Part shown: in pieces, positions 18,439-33,759 of the stretch
Position numbering within the stretch: the stretch's first letter is position 1
How the letters are laid out: every line of letters begins with the position of its first letter
Assembly (NCBI RefSeq): GCF_001667925.1
Contig: NZ_LZJR01000042.1
Location: forward strand, 1 to 37,401
Length of the DNA: 37,401 bases
Direction: 5' to 3'
From: Mycobacterium sp. E2479
GTDB taxonomy: Bacteria; Actinomycetota; Actinomycetes; Mycobacteriales; Mycobacteriaceae
The notes under the pieces: model-generated
What the model was told of the DNA's origin: nothing
What the model saw: only the letters and a program-made list of their open reading frames with translations
Databases searched by the model: none
Translations under genes and position numbers: made by a program

Positions 18439-19359
18439 ATGCTGCGCCTCTGCCTGGATATCGGCGGCACCAAAATCGCTGTTGCGCTGGTGGATTCCGG
18501 TGGAAAGCTGGTGTATACCGCCACCCGCCCCACTCCGATCACTTCCGCCGCCGTCGACGTTTGGGCCGTCGTCGAAGCGATGATCACCGACGCGCTGCAG
18601 GCCGCGGACGCCCCGGTCGGCGCCGTCGGGATCGCGTCGGCCGGGCCGATCGATCTGCGCAGCGGAGCCGTCAGTCCGATCAACATACCCAGCTGGGATC
18701 GTTTCCCGTTGCGCGACAAGGTCGCCGCGGCGGTGCCCGGATTGCCGGTGGTGCTCGCCGGTGACGGCGTCTGTATGGCCGTGGGCGAGCACTGGATCGG
18801 GGCGGGAAAAAACGCGGGCCCTCACACCCGGTTCCTGCTGGGCATGGTGGTCTCCACCGGGGTGGGCGGTGGACTGGTGCTCGACGGCGTCCCCTACTCG
18901 GGGCGCACCGGCAACGCCGGTCATGTCGGGCACGTGGTGGTCGAGCTGGACGGCCGGCCCTGCACCTGCGGCGGTCACGGTTGCGTGGAGACCGTCGCGT
19001 CCGGGCCCTGGCTGGTGCGAAGGGCCCGCGAGAACGGCTGGTCCGCGCCGCCCGGCGCCGGCGCCCGCGAGCTGGCCACCTCGGCGGCGGCCGGCGACCC
19101 GCTGGCCCAGCAGACATTCGACCGGGGCGCCAACGCGCTCGCCGCGATGATCGCCTCGGTCGGCGCGGTGTGCGATCTGGATCTCGTGGTGATCGGGGGA
19201 GGCGTCGCCCAAGCCGGGTCGCTGCTCTTCGACCCGCTGCGGGCGAAGCTCACCGAATACGCCGGCCTGGATTTCTTAGTCGGGTTGCGGGTGGTGCCGG
19301 GCGCACTCGGCGCTGACGCGGGTCTGATCGGCGCGGCGAGGCTCGCCGGCCTCAGCTGA
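18439..19359 (+). CDS. ROK-family sugar kinase
   Basis: 306 residues, orthologous to Mtb Rv0650. The phosphate-binding motif DIGGTK is at 7-12. The catalytic Asp109 is in LAGDGVCMAVGE, where the usual Asn before Asp is Gly. The ROK zinc signature is complete, with the GHVVVEL histidine and the CTCGGHGCVE cysteines. It phosphorylates a hexose, plausibly the mannose or glucose released by the GH38 enzyme two genes upstream, so the three genes look like a small glycan-salvage operon. Only five bases separate it from the preceding stop. Confidence 0.92.
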   Translation: MLRLCLDIGGTKIAVALVDSGGKLVYTATRPTPITSAAVDVWAVVEAMITDALQAADAPVGAVGIASAGPIDLRSGAVSPINIPSWDRFPLRDKVAAAVPGLPVVLAGDGVCMAVGEHWIGAGKNAGPHTRFLLGMVVSTGVGGGLVLDGVPYSGRTGNAGHVGHVVVELDGRPCTCGGHGCVETVASGPWLVRRARENGWSAPPGAGARELATSAAAGDPLAQQTFDRGANALAAMIASVGAVCDLDLVVIGGGVAQAGSLLFDPLRAKLTEYAGLDFLVGLRVVPGALGADAGLIGAARLAGLS

Positions 19360-19392
19360 CCCGCTGCGGTGCTTCATGCCAAGGTCGTTGCC

Positions 19393-19833
19393 ATGAACAA
19401 CAGCATCGACGCGCTCGCGGTCGTGATCACCGGGCTGATGGTCGGCGTGGAGCTGGCGGTCGCGGTCTTCTTCAACCCGCTCATCGCCCGGCTGCCCGAC
19501 GACGGGTTCCGCGCGGCCCGCGCCGGTGCCGCCCGAGCACTGGGCACGACGATGCCGTTCTGGTATGCCGTCGTCCTGCTGCTGGTGGCCTCCCTCGCCA
19601 TCCAGGAGCGCGGCGAGCAGCGCGACTGGCTGTGCGGGATCGCCGCCGCCTTGATGGTCGCGGTGATACTGCTGACGGTGACCCTGCTGGTGCCGATCAA
19701 CAATCGCATCGCGAAATGGCCGGGCACCGGTGAGCTCTCGCGCGAACTCGCCGCCCGCTGGGATCGACGGCACCGGGCCCGGGTGATCCTGCTGCTGGCG
19801 GTGTTTGCTCTGCTGGCCCTCGCCGTCACCTGA
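19393..19833 (+). CDS. DUF1772-like membrane protein
   Basis: 146 residues with four hydrophobic segments: ALAVVITGLMVGVELAVAVFF, PFWYAVVLLLVASLAI, GIAAALMVAVILLTVTLLV and ARVILLLAVFALLALAVT. The PINNRIAKW motif between segments three and four is characteristic of DUF1772 (anthrone-oxygenase-like) proteins. No biochemical role can be assigned. ATG at 19393 has AAGG eight bases upstream; GTG at 19369 is an in-frame alternative. It follows the ROK gene by 33 bases and may be read through from it. I do not recall it at this place in Mtb. Confidence 0.8.
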   Translation: MNNSIDALAVVITGLMVGVELAVAVFFNPLIARLPDDGFRAARAGAARALGTTMPFWYAVVLLLVASLAIQERGEQRDWLCGIAAALMVAVILLTVTLLVPINNRIAKWPGTGELSRELAARWDRRHRARVILLLAVFALLALAVT

Positions 19834-19843
19834 GGCCGCCGTT

Positions 19844-19872
19844 TTGGCCGACCGCGCCGGTCAGGCTATTCT
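19844..19872 (+). promoter_or_regulatory. rplJ promoter
   Basis: TTGGCC (19844-19849) and TATTCT (19867-19872) are 17 bases apart, directly before the L10 leader. This is a sigma-A-like promoter for rplJ-rplL. Confidence 0.6.
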
Positions 19873-19880
19873 GTTAGCCG

Positions 19881-19958
19881 ATCCACCGAAGACCGTCGGT
19901 CACCGAGCAATCGGTTGAAGGTCCGGGAGCATCCCGGCGGCCCACGCAGGAGGACGAG
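19881..19958 (+). promoter_or_regulatory. Ribosomal protein L10 leader (rplJ autoregulation)
   Basis: The leader has the arrangement of actinobacterial L10 leaders: CCGAAGACCG near the start, then GAAGG, then a GC-rich hairpin (CCGGGAGCATCCCGG), ending in CGCAGGAGGA. The L10-(L7/L12) complex binds such a leader to shut down its own mRNA. It lies between the rplJ promoter and a strong hairpin. Confidence 0.65.
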
Positions 19959-19990
19959 GCACTCAGCGCCGGCTCGCGCCGGCGTCTTTC

Positions 19991-20019
19991 ACGCCCCGGC
20001 CGCTTCTGCGCCGGGGCGT
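19991..20019 (+). terminator. Attenuator hairpin in the rplJ leader
   Basis: ACGCCCCGG (19991-19999) pairs perfectly with CCGGGGCGT (20011-20019), with one more C-G pair inside. It is followed by the T-rich TCGTCGTT. It lies after the L10 leader and 60 bases before rplJ, the place for a premature terminator controlled by L10 binding. Confidence 0.55.
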
Positions 20020-20080
20020 TCGTCGTTCTCCGGGGGATCGAGACGACACGTCGCATTGACTTTCACTTCAGGAGGTAGGC

Positions 20081-20710
20081 ATGGCCAGGGCTGACAAGGC
20101 CACCGCCGTTGCAGACATCGCCGAGCAGTTCAAGGAATCGACCGCCACCCTTATCACGGAGTACCGCGGTCTGACCGTGGCCAACCTGGCCGAACTGCGG
20201 CGCTCGCTGGGCGGCGCGGCCACCTACTCGGTGGCCAAGAACACGCTGGTCAAGCGCGCTGCCTCGGAGGCCGGGGTCGAGGGGCTCGATGAGTTGTTCG
20301 TAGGCCCGACGGCCATCGCATTCGTCACCGGGGAAGCGGTCGACGCCGCCAAGGCCATCAAGACCTTCGCCAAGGAACACAAGGCGCTGGTCATCAAAGG
20401 CGGTTACATGGACGGCCGTGCTTTGACGGTCGCCGAAGTCGAGCGCATCGCCGACCTCGAGTCGCGCGAGGTGCTGCTGGCCAAGCTGGCGGGGGCGATG
20501 AAGGGCAACCTCGCCAAGGCAGCCGGGCTGTTCAACGCTCCGGCGTCGCAGTTCGCCCGGCTCGCGGCCGCCCTGCAAGAGAAGAAGGCCGCAGAAGCTC
20601 CGGCGGCTCCCGCCGCCGCCGCAGAGCCCGCGGCCGCTGCGGAGGCCACCTCAGAACCCGCTTCGGAAAGGCCCGCCGCGGCGCCGGAAACCCCGGCCGA
20701 AGCCGAATAA
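20081..20710 (+). CDS. rplJ: 50S ribosomal protein L10
   Basis: 209 residues with an ideal AGGAGGT site before the ATG. The N-terminal rRNA-binding domain ([34 protein letters not shown]) and the helix carrying L7/L12 dimers ([20 protein letters not shown]) are clear. About 35 Ala/Pro/Glu-rich residues follow residue 175, making it longer than the 178 residues I recall for Mtb L10. L10 anchors the stalk of the large subunit and represses its own operon through the leader upstream. Confidence 0.98.
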   Translation: MARADKATAVADIAEQFKESTATLITEYRGLTVANLAELRRSLGGAATYSVAKNTLVKRAASEAGVEGLDELFVGPTAIAFVTGEAVDAAKAIKTFAKEHKALVIKGGYMDGRALTVAEVERIADLESREVLLAKLAGAMKGNLAKAAGLFNAPASQFARLAAALQEKKAAEAPAAPAAAAEPAAAAEATSEPASERPAAAPETPAEAE

Positions 20711-20755
20711 CAACCAAGCCCGGAACCTAGGAAAAACAAGGAAGGACCCGTACCC

Positions 20756-21151
20756 ATGGCAAAGATGTCTACCGACGACCTGCTCGACGCTTTCAAGGAG
20801 ATGACCCTGCTGGAGCTCTCCGACTTCGTGAAGAAGTTCGAGGAGACCTTCGAGGTCACCGCGGCCGCCCCGGTCGCCGTTGCCGCCGCCGGTGGTGGCG
20901 CCGCCGGTGGCGCACCCGCCGAGGCCGCCGAGGAGCAGTCGGAGTTCGACGTGATCCTCGAGGCCGCCGGTGACAAGAAGATCGGTGTCATCAAGGTGGT
21001 CCGCGAGATCGTCTCCGGCCTGGGCCTCAAGGAGGCCAAGGACCTGGTCGACGGCGCTCCCAAGCCGCTGCTGGAGAAGGTGGCCAAGGAGGCCGCCGAC
21101 GAGGCCAAGACCAAGCTCGAGGCCGCCGGCGCCACCGTCACCGTCAAGTAG
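20756..21151 (+). CDS. rplL: 50S ribosomal protein L7/L12
   Basis: 131 residues. The N-terminal dimerisation domain ([20 protein letters not shown]) is joined by an Ala/Gly-rich hinge to the C-terminal factor-binding domain ([20 protein letters not shown], then [14 protein letters not shown]). L7/L12 dimers on L10 recruit and activate the translational GTPases. It lies 45 bases after rplJ with AAGGA before the ATG and is followed by an intrinsic terminator. Confidence 0.98.
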   Translation: MAKMSTDDLLDAFKEMTLLELSDFVKKFEETFEVTAAAPVAVAAAGGGAAGGAPAEAAEEQSEFDVILEAAGDKKIGVIKVVREIVSGLGLKEAKDLVDGAPKPLLEKVAKEAADEAKTKLEAAGATVTVK

Positions 21152-21163
21152 GTCACTGCGTGC

Positions 21164-21193
21164 AAACCCCCGGGATCGCCGTCTCGGGGGTTT
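21164..21193 (+). terminator. rplJ-rplL terminator
   Basis: AAACCCCCG and CGGGGGTTT form a perfect 9-bp stem with a 12-base loop, thirteen bases after the rplL stop. The arms end in AAA/TTT, so it can also serve the convergent TetR gene. Confidence 0.75.
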
Positions 21194-21200
21194 CGCGCAT

Positions 21201-21884
21201 TCAGCGCCTGGCCGACCGCACGGACGCGTTCACCCGATCCGCTGAATCACCGAGCGCCACGAGCAGATTCGAATACATCGCAGTGAGTACCGGCGCGACG
21301 GCGGCGCCGTCGGTGCCGTAATAGCCGGCCAGTTCCAGCATGACGAACCCGTGGATCAACGCCCAGAACTGGGCCGCGGTGGCCACGACGGACGCATCGT
21401 CGACGCCGTCCTTCACGGATCCCGCCGGTTTGATCCGGCCGGCCAGCATGCATCGGTGCACCCCGCGCACCACATGCGCGAAGCTGGGGTAGCGCCGCTC
21501 GATCTCTGCGACCGTCAGCGTCAGGACGTTGTGCGCGGGCGCGTTGATGCCGTGCGCACTGGTGCTGCCGAACATCAGCCGATACATGTGCGGGCGCCGG
21601 ATGGCGTAGCGGCGGTACGCCGCGCCGATGACGAAAAGGTCGGTGACGGGATCGGCGGTCTGCGGCAGCGTCAGTGCGGCGTCGAACTGCCGAAGACCCT
21701 CCTCGGCCACCTCGGCGATCAGCCCCCGCATCCCGCCGAAGTGGGTGTACACGGCCATCGTGGAGGTGCCCGCAGCGCCGGCCACCTTGCGCGTCTGCAG
21801 GGCGTCGGGCCCGTGCTCGTCGAGCAGGCCGACCGCCGCGTGCAGCATCTCGTCGTGGACGCTGCGCTGAACGTCTGAAGTCAT
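21201..21884 (-). CDS. TetR-family transcriptional regulator
   Basis: 227 residues, orthologous by place to Mtb Rv0653c. The N-terminal helix-turn-helix is AAVGLLDEHGPDALQTRKVAGAAGTSTMAVYTHFGGMRGLI. The C-terminal domain (RRPHMYRLMFGS, FWALIHGFVMLELAGYYG) is of the TetR_C family with an AcrR-like ligand pocket; the ligand is unknown. ATG at 21884 has GGGAAG nine bases upstream. ATG at 21893 (three residues longer) lacks proper spacing, and the frame stays open to 21971. It is divergent from the carotenoid oxygenase, with a palindrome between, and probably represses that gene and itself. Confidence 0.88.
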   Translation of the reverse strand: MTSDVQRSVHDEMLHAAVGLLDEHGPDALQTRKVAGAAGTSTMAVYTHFGGMRGLIAEVAEEGLRQFDAALTLPQTADPVTDLFVIGAAYRRYAIRRPHMYRLMFGSTSAHGINAPAHNVLTLTVAEIERRYPSFAHVVRGVHRCMLAGRIKPAGSVKDGVDDASVVATAAQFWALIHGFVMLELAGYYGTDGAAVAPVLTAMYSNLLVALGDSADRVNASVRSARR

Positions 21885-21930
21885 CGTTGCCATCTTCCCA
21901 TCGGGAGCGTAGCGTGCCAATAACGCCGAA

Positions 21931-21943
21931 ATAACAATGTTAT
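21931..21943. promoter_or_regulatory. Candidate TetR operator
   Basis: ATAACAATGTTAT is a palindrome with 5-bp arms and a three-base centre, in the divergent gap between the TetR and oxygenase genes and directly before the oxygenase ribosome site. A related half-site, AATAACG, lies ten bases to the left. Confidence 0.45.
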
Positions 21944-21955
21944 AGGAGTTCAGAG

Positions 21956-23437
21956 ATGACGACCGCGACAAGCGCCAAGCTTGGCAACCCGTACCTCGAG
22001 GACTTCATGGCGCCGGTTCGCGCGGAAGTCACCGCGCACGATCTGCGCGTCACCGGGCGCATCCCCGAACACCTCGACGGCCGCTACCTGCGCAACGGGC
22101 CCAACCCGGCCGCCGAGGTGGACCCGGCCGTGTACCACTGGTTCAGCGGTGACGGCATGGTGCACGGGGTAGCGCTGCGCGACGGGCAGGCGCGCTGGTA
22201 TCGCAATCGCTGGGTGCGCAGCCCGAGGGTGTGCCGCACGCTCGGCGAGCCGGCGCCCGGCCGGCTCGACCCGCGCGCCGGAATGCTGAACCTGGGGGCC
22301 AACACCAACGCGTTGAGCCACGCCGGACGGACCCTGGCGTTAATCGAGGGCGGGGTCGCCAACTACGAGCTCACCGAGGAGCTGGACACAATCGGCACGT
22401 GCGACTTCGACGGCACGCTGGCGGGCGGCTACACCGCCCACCCGCACCGCGACCCGCGCTCCGGCGAACTGCACGCGGTTTCTTACTCGTTCGCCCGTGG
22501 ACGAACCGTGCAGTATTCGGTGATCGATGTCACCGGCCGCGCCCGCCGCACGGTCGACATCGAGGTCGGCGGTTCGCCGATGATGCATGACTTCTCGCTG
22601 ACCGACAAGTACGTCGTGATCTACGACCTGCCGGTGACCTTCGATCCGGCGCAGGTGCTGCCCCGCAACGTGCCGCCCTGGCTGGCGTTGCCGGCCCGTC
22701 TGGTGCTGCAGTCGCTGATCGGACGGGTGCGGGTGCCGAGCCCGATCAACGCCAGGATGAACCGCGACGCCCGGCACTCCGACCGGATGCCCTATGCCTG
22801 GAACCCGAACTACCCGGCGCGCATCGGGGTGATGCCACGCGAGGGCGAAAACACGGACGTGCGCTGGTTCGACATCGAGCCCTGTTACGTCTATCACCCG
22901 CTCAACGCCTACTCCGAGATGCGCGGTGACGCAGAGGTTTTGGTGCTCGACGTGGTGCGTTATGCGCGCATGTTCGACCGCGACCTGCGCGGCCCGGGAG
23001 AGAGCACCCCGATGCTGGACCGCTGGACCATCAACCTGACCACCGGTGCGGTCCGCACCGAACGGCGTGACGATCAGCCGCAGGAGTTCCCGCGGATCAA
23101 CGAGGAGTTGCTGGGTGGACCGCACCGGTTCGGCTACACCGTCGGCGCGCAATTCGCCGGCGGGGGAGCAGGGCTGTTCAAACACGACTATGCGACGGGC
23201 TCGCGCGAGGTCGCGGCCCTCGATGCCGGCCTTTTACTCGGCGAGATGTCCTTTGTGCCCAACCCGTCGGCCCGCGCCGAGGACGACGGCATCCTGATGG
23301 GCTTCGGCTATCACCGCGACAGCGACGAAGGCCAATTGGTTTTGCTAGACGCGCAGACGCTCGAGCAGGTGGCCACCGTCCATCTGCCCCAGCGGGTGCC
23401 CATGGGGTTCCACGGCAACTGGGCGCCCGCTGGCTAA
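21956..23437 (+). CDS. Carotenoid cleavage dioxygenase family protein
   Basis: 493 residues, orthologous to Mtb Rv0654, whose product was shown to cleave carotenoids and apocarotenoids at double bonds. The four iron-binding histidines of the seven-bladed propeller are in place: His162 (TAHPHRD), His211 (MMHDFSLT), His314 (YHPLNAY) and His486 (GFHGNWAP). The enzyme is non-haem Fe(II)-dependent and cytosolic or membrane-associated. AGGAG lies seven bases before the ATG. Its control is probably by the divergent TetR protein, so the inducer may be a carotenoid-like molecule (inference). Confidence 0.92.
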   Translation: MTTATSAKLGNPYLEDFMAPVRAEVTAHDLRVTGRIPEHLDGRYLRNGPNPAAEVDPAVYHWFSGDGMVHGVALRDGQARWYRNRWVRSPRVCRTLGEPAPGRLDPRAGMLNLGANTNALSHAGRTLALIEGGVANYELTEELDTIGTCDFDGTLAGGYTAHPHRDPRSGELHAVSYSFARGRTVQYSVIDVTGRARRTVDIEVGGSPMMHDFSLTDKYVVIYDLPVTFDPAQVLPRNVPPWLALPARLVLQSLIGRVRVPSPINARMNRDARHSDRMPYAWNPNYPARIGVMPREGENTDVRWFDIEPCYVYHPLNAYSEMRGDAEVLVLDVVRYARMFDRDLRGPGESTPMLDRWTINLTTGAVRTERRDDQPQEFPRINEELLGGPHRFGYTVGAQFAGGGAGLFKHDYATGSREVAALDAGLLLGEMSFVPNPSARAEDDGILMGFGYHRDSDEGQLVLLDAQTLEQVATVHLPQRVPMGFHGNWAPAG

Positions 23438-23544
23438 CACGTGCGTCAAATAAGTCATGCGGTGCGGGCTTTGCGGGTGGTCTCAAGACGGCCAATTTTG
23501 CCCGCTGTCGTCCGCATCCCTGATGCCGTGTGGCAACCGTGCGC

Positions 23545-23550
23545 TACAGT
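23545..23550 (+). promoter_or_regulatory. Candidate -10 for mkl
   Basis: TACAGT in an extended TGCGC context is the best -10 in the 171-base gap before mkl; the -35 is weak. The leader to the ATG would be about 50 bases with AAGGA near 23597. Confidence 0.35.
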
Positions 23551-23608
23551 GACTCATGCCACATAAAAGGGCAGGTGGCGGGCACGACTGTCGACGGAAG
23601 GATTTCCC

Positions 23609-24619
23609 ATGGGCGTCGCTATCGAGGTGAACGGACTGACGAAGTCCTTCGGCTCCTCGAGAATCTGGGAAGACGTGACGCTGGAAATCCCCGCCGGGGA
23701 AGTCAGCGTTCTACTGGGACCATCAGGTACCGGCAAATCGGTTTTCCTGAAGTCCCTGATCGGTTTGTTGCGGCCCGAGCGCGGCTCGGTCGTCATCGAC
23801 GGCACCGACATTCTGCAGTGCACGGCTAAGGAGCTCTACGAGATCCGCACGCTGTTCGGCGTGATGTTCCAGGATGGCGCCCTGTTCGGATCAATGAATT
23901 TGTTCGACAACGCGGCGTTCCCGCTGCGCGAGCACACCAAGAAGAAGGAAAGCGAGATCCGTGACATCGTCATGGAGAAGCTGACCCTGGTCGGTCTCGG
24001 TGGCGACGAGAAGAAGTTTCCGGGAGAGATCTCCGGCGGTATGCGCAAGCGCGCCAGCCTGGCCCGCGCCCTGGTGATGGACCCACAGATCATCCTCTGC
24101 GACGAGCCCGACTCCGGTCTGGACCCGGTCCGCACCGCCTACCTGAGCCAGCTGATCCTCGACATCAACGCCCAGATCGACGCCACGGTGCTGATCGTCA
24201 CGCACAACATCAACATCGCCCGCACCGTGCCGGACAACATGGGCATGCTGTTCCGCCGCAAGCTGGTCATGTTCGGCCCGCGCGAGGTGCTGCTGACCAG
24301 CGACGAGCCCGTCGTGCGGCAGTTCCTCAACGGTCGCCGGATCGGACCGATCGGCATGTCCGAAGAAAAGGACGAGGCGACCATGGCCGAAGAGCAGGCC
24401 GCACTGGACGCCGGACAGCATGCCGGCGGTGTCGAGGAGATCGAGGGTGTGCCCCCGCAGATCGTCGCGTCGCCGGGCATGCCGGAGCGCAAGGCCGTCG
24501 CCCGGCGCCAGGCGCGGGTGCGCGACATCCTGCATACCCTGCCGCAGAAGGCGCAAGCCGCCATCATCGACGACATGGAAGGCACCCACAAGTATCGGGC
24601 GCACGAGGTCGGCGACTAG
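23609..24619 (+). CDS. mkl: ABC-transporter ATPase Mkl (MceG)
   Basis: 336 residues. Walker A GPSGTGKS (37-44), the signature SGGMRKR, Walker B ILCDEP and the switch VTHN are all present. The C-terminal extension (GMSEEKDEATMAEEQAALDAG ... TLPQKAQAAIIDDM) is the mark of MceG, the shared ATPase that powers the Mce lipid and cholesterol importers. ATG at 23609 with GGAAGGA upstream is the start. In Mtb the protein is annotated 23 residues longer; the matching upstream segment here is out of frame by one base, so that extension cannot be translated. It is probably a single-gene unit. Confidence 0.94.
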   Translation: MGVAIEVNGLTKSFGSSRIWEDVTLEIPAGEVSVLLGPSGTGKSVFLKSLIGLLRPERGSVVIDGTDILQCTAKELYEIRTLFGVMFQDGALFGSMNLFDNAAFPLREHTKKKESEIRDIVMEKLTLVGLGGDEKKFPGEISGGMRKRASLARALVMDPQIILCDEPDSGLDPVRTAYLSQLILDINAQIDATVLIVTHNINIARTVPDNMGMLFRRKLVMFGPREVLLTSDEPVVRQFLNGRRIGPIGMSEEKDEATMAEEQAALDAGQHAGGVEEIEGVPPQIVASPGMPERKAVARRQARVRDILHTLPQKAQAAIIDDMEGTHKYRAHEVGD

Positions 24620-28526
<3,907 letters not shown>

Positions 28527-28535
28527 CTTGACTCC

Positions 28536-28551
28536 ACGCAAAGCGTTTTTT
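28536..28551 (+). terminator. Small hairpin with T-tract between rpoB and rpoC
   Basis: ACGC-AAA-GCGT followed by six T's. The 4-bp stem is too short for a strong terminator but could cause pausing or partial attenuation between rpoB and rpoC. Confidence 0.25.
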
Positions 28552-28561
28552 CAGTTACTAA

Positions 28562-32536
<3,975 letters not shown>

Positions 32537-32542
32537 TCAGCG

Positions 32543-32580
32543 ACGAGAAAGCCCCGGGCACTTGCCCGGGGCTTTCTCGT
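32543..32580. terminator. Bidirectional terminator after rpoC
   Basis: Two 18-base arms, ACGAGAAAGCCCCGGGCA and its exact complement, are separated by two bases. The A and T runs flanking the GC core make it work on either strand. It closes the rpoB-rpoC operon. Confidence 0.9.
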
Positions 32581-32596
32581 GTGCCCCGCCGCCGAG

Positions 32597-32649
32597 TGTG
32601 CGTCCAGCCGCACGTTCGGACTCGAATGTGCGGCCAGCCGCACGTTCGG
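32597..32649. repeat. Two 23-bp direct repeats, each a small hairpin
   Basis: The 23-bp units at 32597-32619 and 32627-32649 differ at one base and are spaced by seven, giving a 30-bp period. Each holds an inverted repeat (GTGCGG-CCAG-CCGCAC in the second). They lie between the rpoC terminator and nfo. Confidence 0.85.
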
Positions 32650-32670
32650 CCGGCGGTTAGGCAGCCCAAC

Positions 32671-32676
32671 TAGACT
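32671..32676 (+). promoter_or_regulatory. -10 hexamer for leaderless nfo
   Basis: TAGACT is followed by seven bases and the GTG start of nfo at 32684. No Shine-Dalgarno sequence is present. Confidence 0.45.
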
Positions 32677-32683
32677 GGCCGAC

Positions 32684-33439
32684 GTGCTCATCGGTTCACA
32701 CGTCCGCAACGACGACCCGCTGGCCGCGGCGCAAGCCGACGGCGCCGACGTGGTGCAGTTCTTCCTCGGCAACCCGCAGAGCTGGAAGAAACCCAAACCC
32801 CGCGACGATGCCGAGGCGCTCAAAGCGTCGGCCGTGCCGATTTACGTCCATGCGCCGTACCTCATCAACGTCGCCTCGGCGAACAACCGCATCCGGATCC
32901 CGTCGCGCAAAATCCTGCAGGACACCTGCGACGCGGCCTCGGAAATCGGCGCGACGGCGGTCATCGTGCATGGCGGCCACGCCGACGACGACGACATGGA
33001 AGCCGGCTTCGAGCGCTGGGTCAAAGCGCTGGACTACCTCAAGACAGACGTGCAGGTGTATCTGGAGAACACCGCCGGCGGCGACCACGCGATGGCCCGC
33101 TACTTCGACACCATCGGCAAACTGTGGGATCACATCGGCGACAAGGGAATTGGCTTCTGCCTGGACACCTGTCACGCCTGGGCCGCCGGCGAGGCCCTGA
33201 TCGATGCGGTCGACAGGATCAAGGCCCTGACCGGACGCATCGACCTGGTGCACTGCAACGACTCAAGGGACGCGGCGGGCTCCGGTGCCGACCGGCACGC
33301 CAACTTCGGCACCGGCCAGATCGACCCGGCGCTGCTCGTCGCGGTGGTCGAGGCCGCCGGTGCGCCGGTGATCTGCGAAACCGCGGACGAGGGCCGCAAG
33401 GACGACATCGCCTTCCTGCGGGAGAACACCAGCGGCTGA
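32684..33439 (+). CDS. nfo: Endonuclease IV (AP endonuclease)
   Basis: 251 residues, matching Mtb End/Nfo (Rv0670). The TIM-barrel tri-zinc site motifs are in order: [48 protein letters not shown] and CETADEG. It cuts DNA 5' to abasic sites in base-excision repair. GTG at 32684 (MLIGSHV) is the start because the family begins there and a TAGACT hexamer sits seven bases before it. The frame is open further upstream through the repeats and terminator, which is not coding. Confidence 0.95.
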   Translation: MLIGSHVRNDDPLAAAQADGADVVQFFLGNPQSWKKPKPRDDAEALKASAVPIYVHAPYLINVASANNRIRIPSRKILQDTCDAASEIGATAVIVHGGHADDDDMEAGFERWVKALDYLKTDVQVYLENTAGGDHAMARYFDTIGKLWDHIGDKGIGFCLDTCHAWAAGEALIDAVDRIKALTGRIDLVHCNDSRDAAGSGADRHANFGTGQIDPALLVAVVEAAGAPVICETADEGRKDDIAFLRENTSG

Positions 33440-33450
33440 GCCACAACCCA

Positions 33451-33711
33451 TGCCCGGTCGGATCGTGACGCTTTTCGGGGCGCTCCTGTTGGTCGCACCG
33501 GCATGAGTAACGGCGCGATCATGTCCTCCACGCTGGCCTGCGATACCGACATCTTCGCCGCGATCGGTCCGGTGGCCGGCGCGCAGCTGACCGACTGCCG
33601 CAAACCGCTGACCGCGGCGTCGTTCTCATCACCATCGACGGCGGCGGCCATGAATGGCCGAGCTTCGCCAGCCAGCGGTTGTGGGACTTCTTCGCGGCTC
33701 ATCGCCGGTAG
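33451..33711 (+). pseudogene. lpqP: lpqP (CE1-type esterase/lipoprotein) remnant
   Basis: Three pieces of an LpqP-like esterase survive in order. The first is a signal-peptide-like start (MPGRIVTLFGALLLVAPA, 33451-33507), ending in a stop. Next, in another frame, is GMSNGAIMSSTLACDTD followed by AAIGPVAG, which holds the nucleophile-serine motif, then TDC. Last, in a third register, comes VLITIDGGGHEWP with the catalytic histidine, and an end at WDFFAAHRR plus stop (33709-33711). Together they are about 86 codons against the roughly 280 I recall for Mtb LpqP (Rv0671). Internal deletions and frameshifts have destroyed the gene. Its place between nfo and fadE8 matches Mtb. Confidence 0.8.
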
Positions 33712-33725
33712 TCGTATTACACCTC

Positions 33726-33753
33726 TTGTGCAACTGTCGTAAAAATGTAACAT
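33726..33753 (+). promoter_or_regulatory. fadE8 promoter (leaderless)
   Basis: TTGTGC (33726-33731) and TAACAT (33748-33753) are 16 bases apart. The ATG of fadE8 follows the -10 after six bases, so the mRNA probably starts at the ATG. This is the only promoter seen for the four-gene operon. Confidence 0.55.
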
Positions 33754-33759
33754 GAGGGC

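Noticed and set aside
23530..23829. 99-codon frame overlapping the start of mkl
   Set aside because: Its first codons resemble the disputed Mtb Mkl extension, but the rest is antiparallel in frame to the clear ABC ATPase and has no homology.
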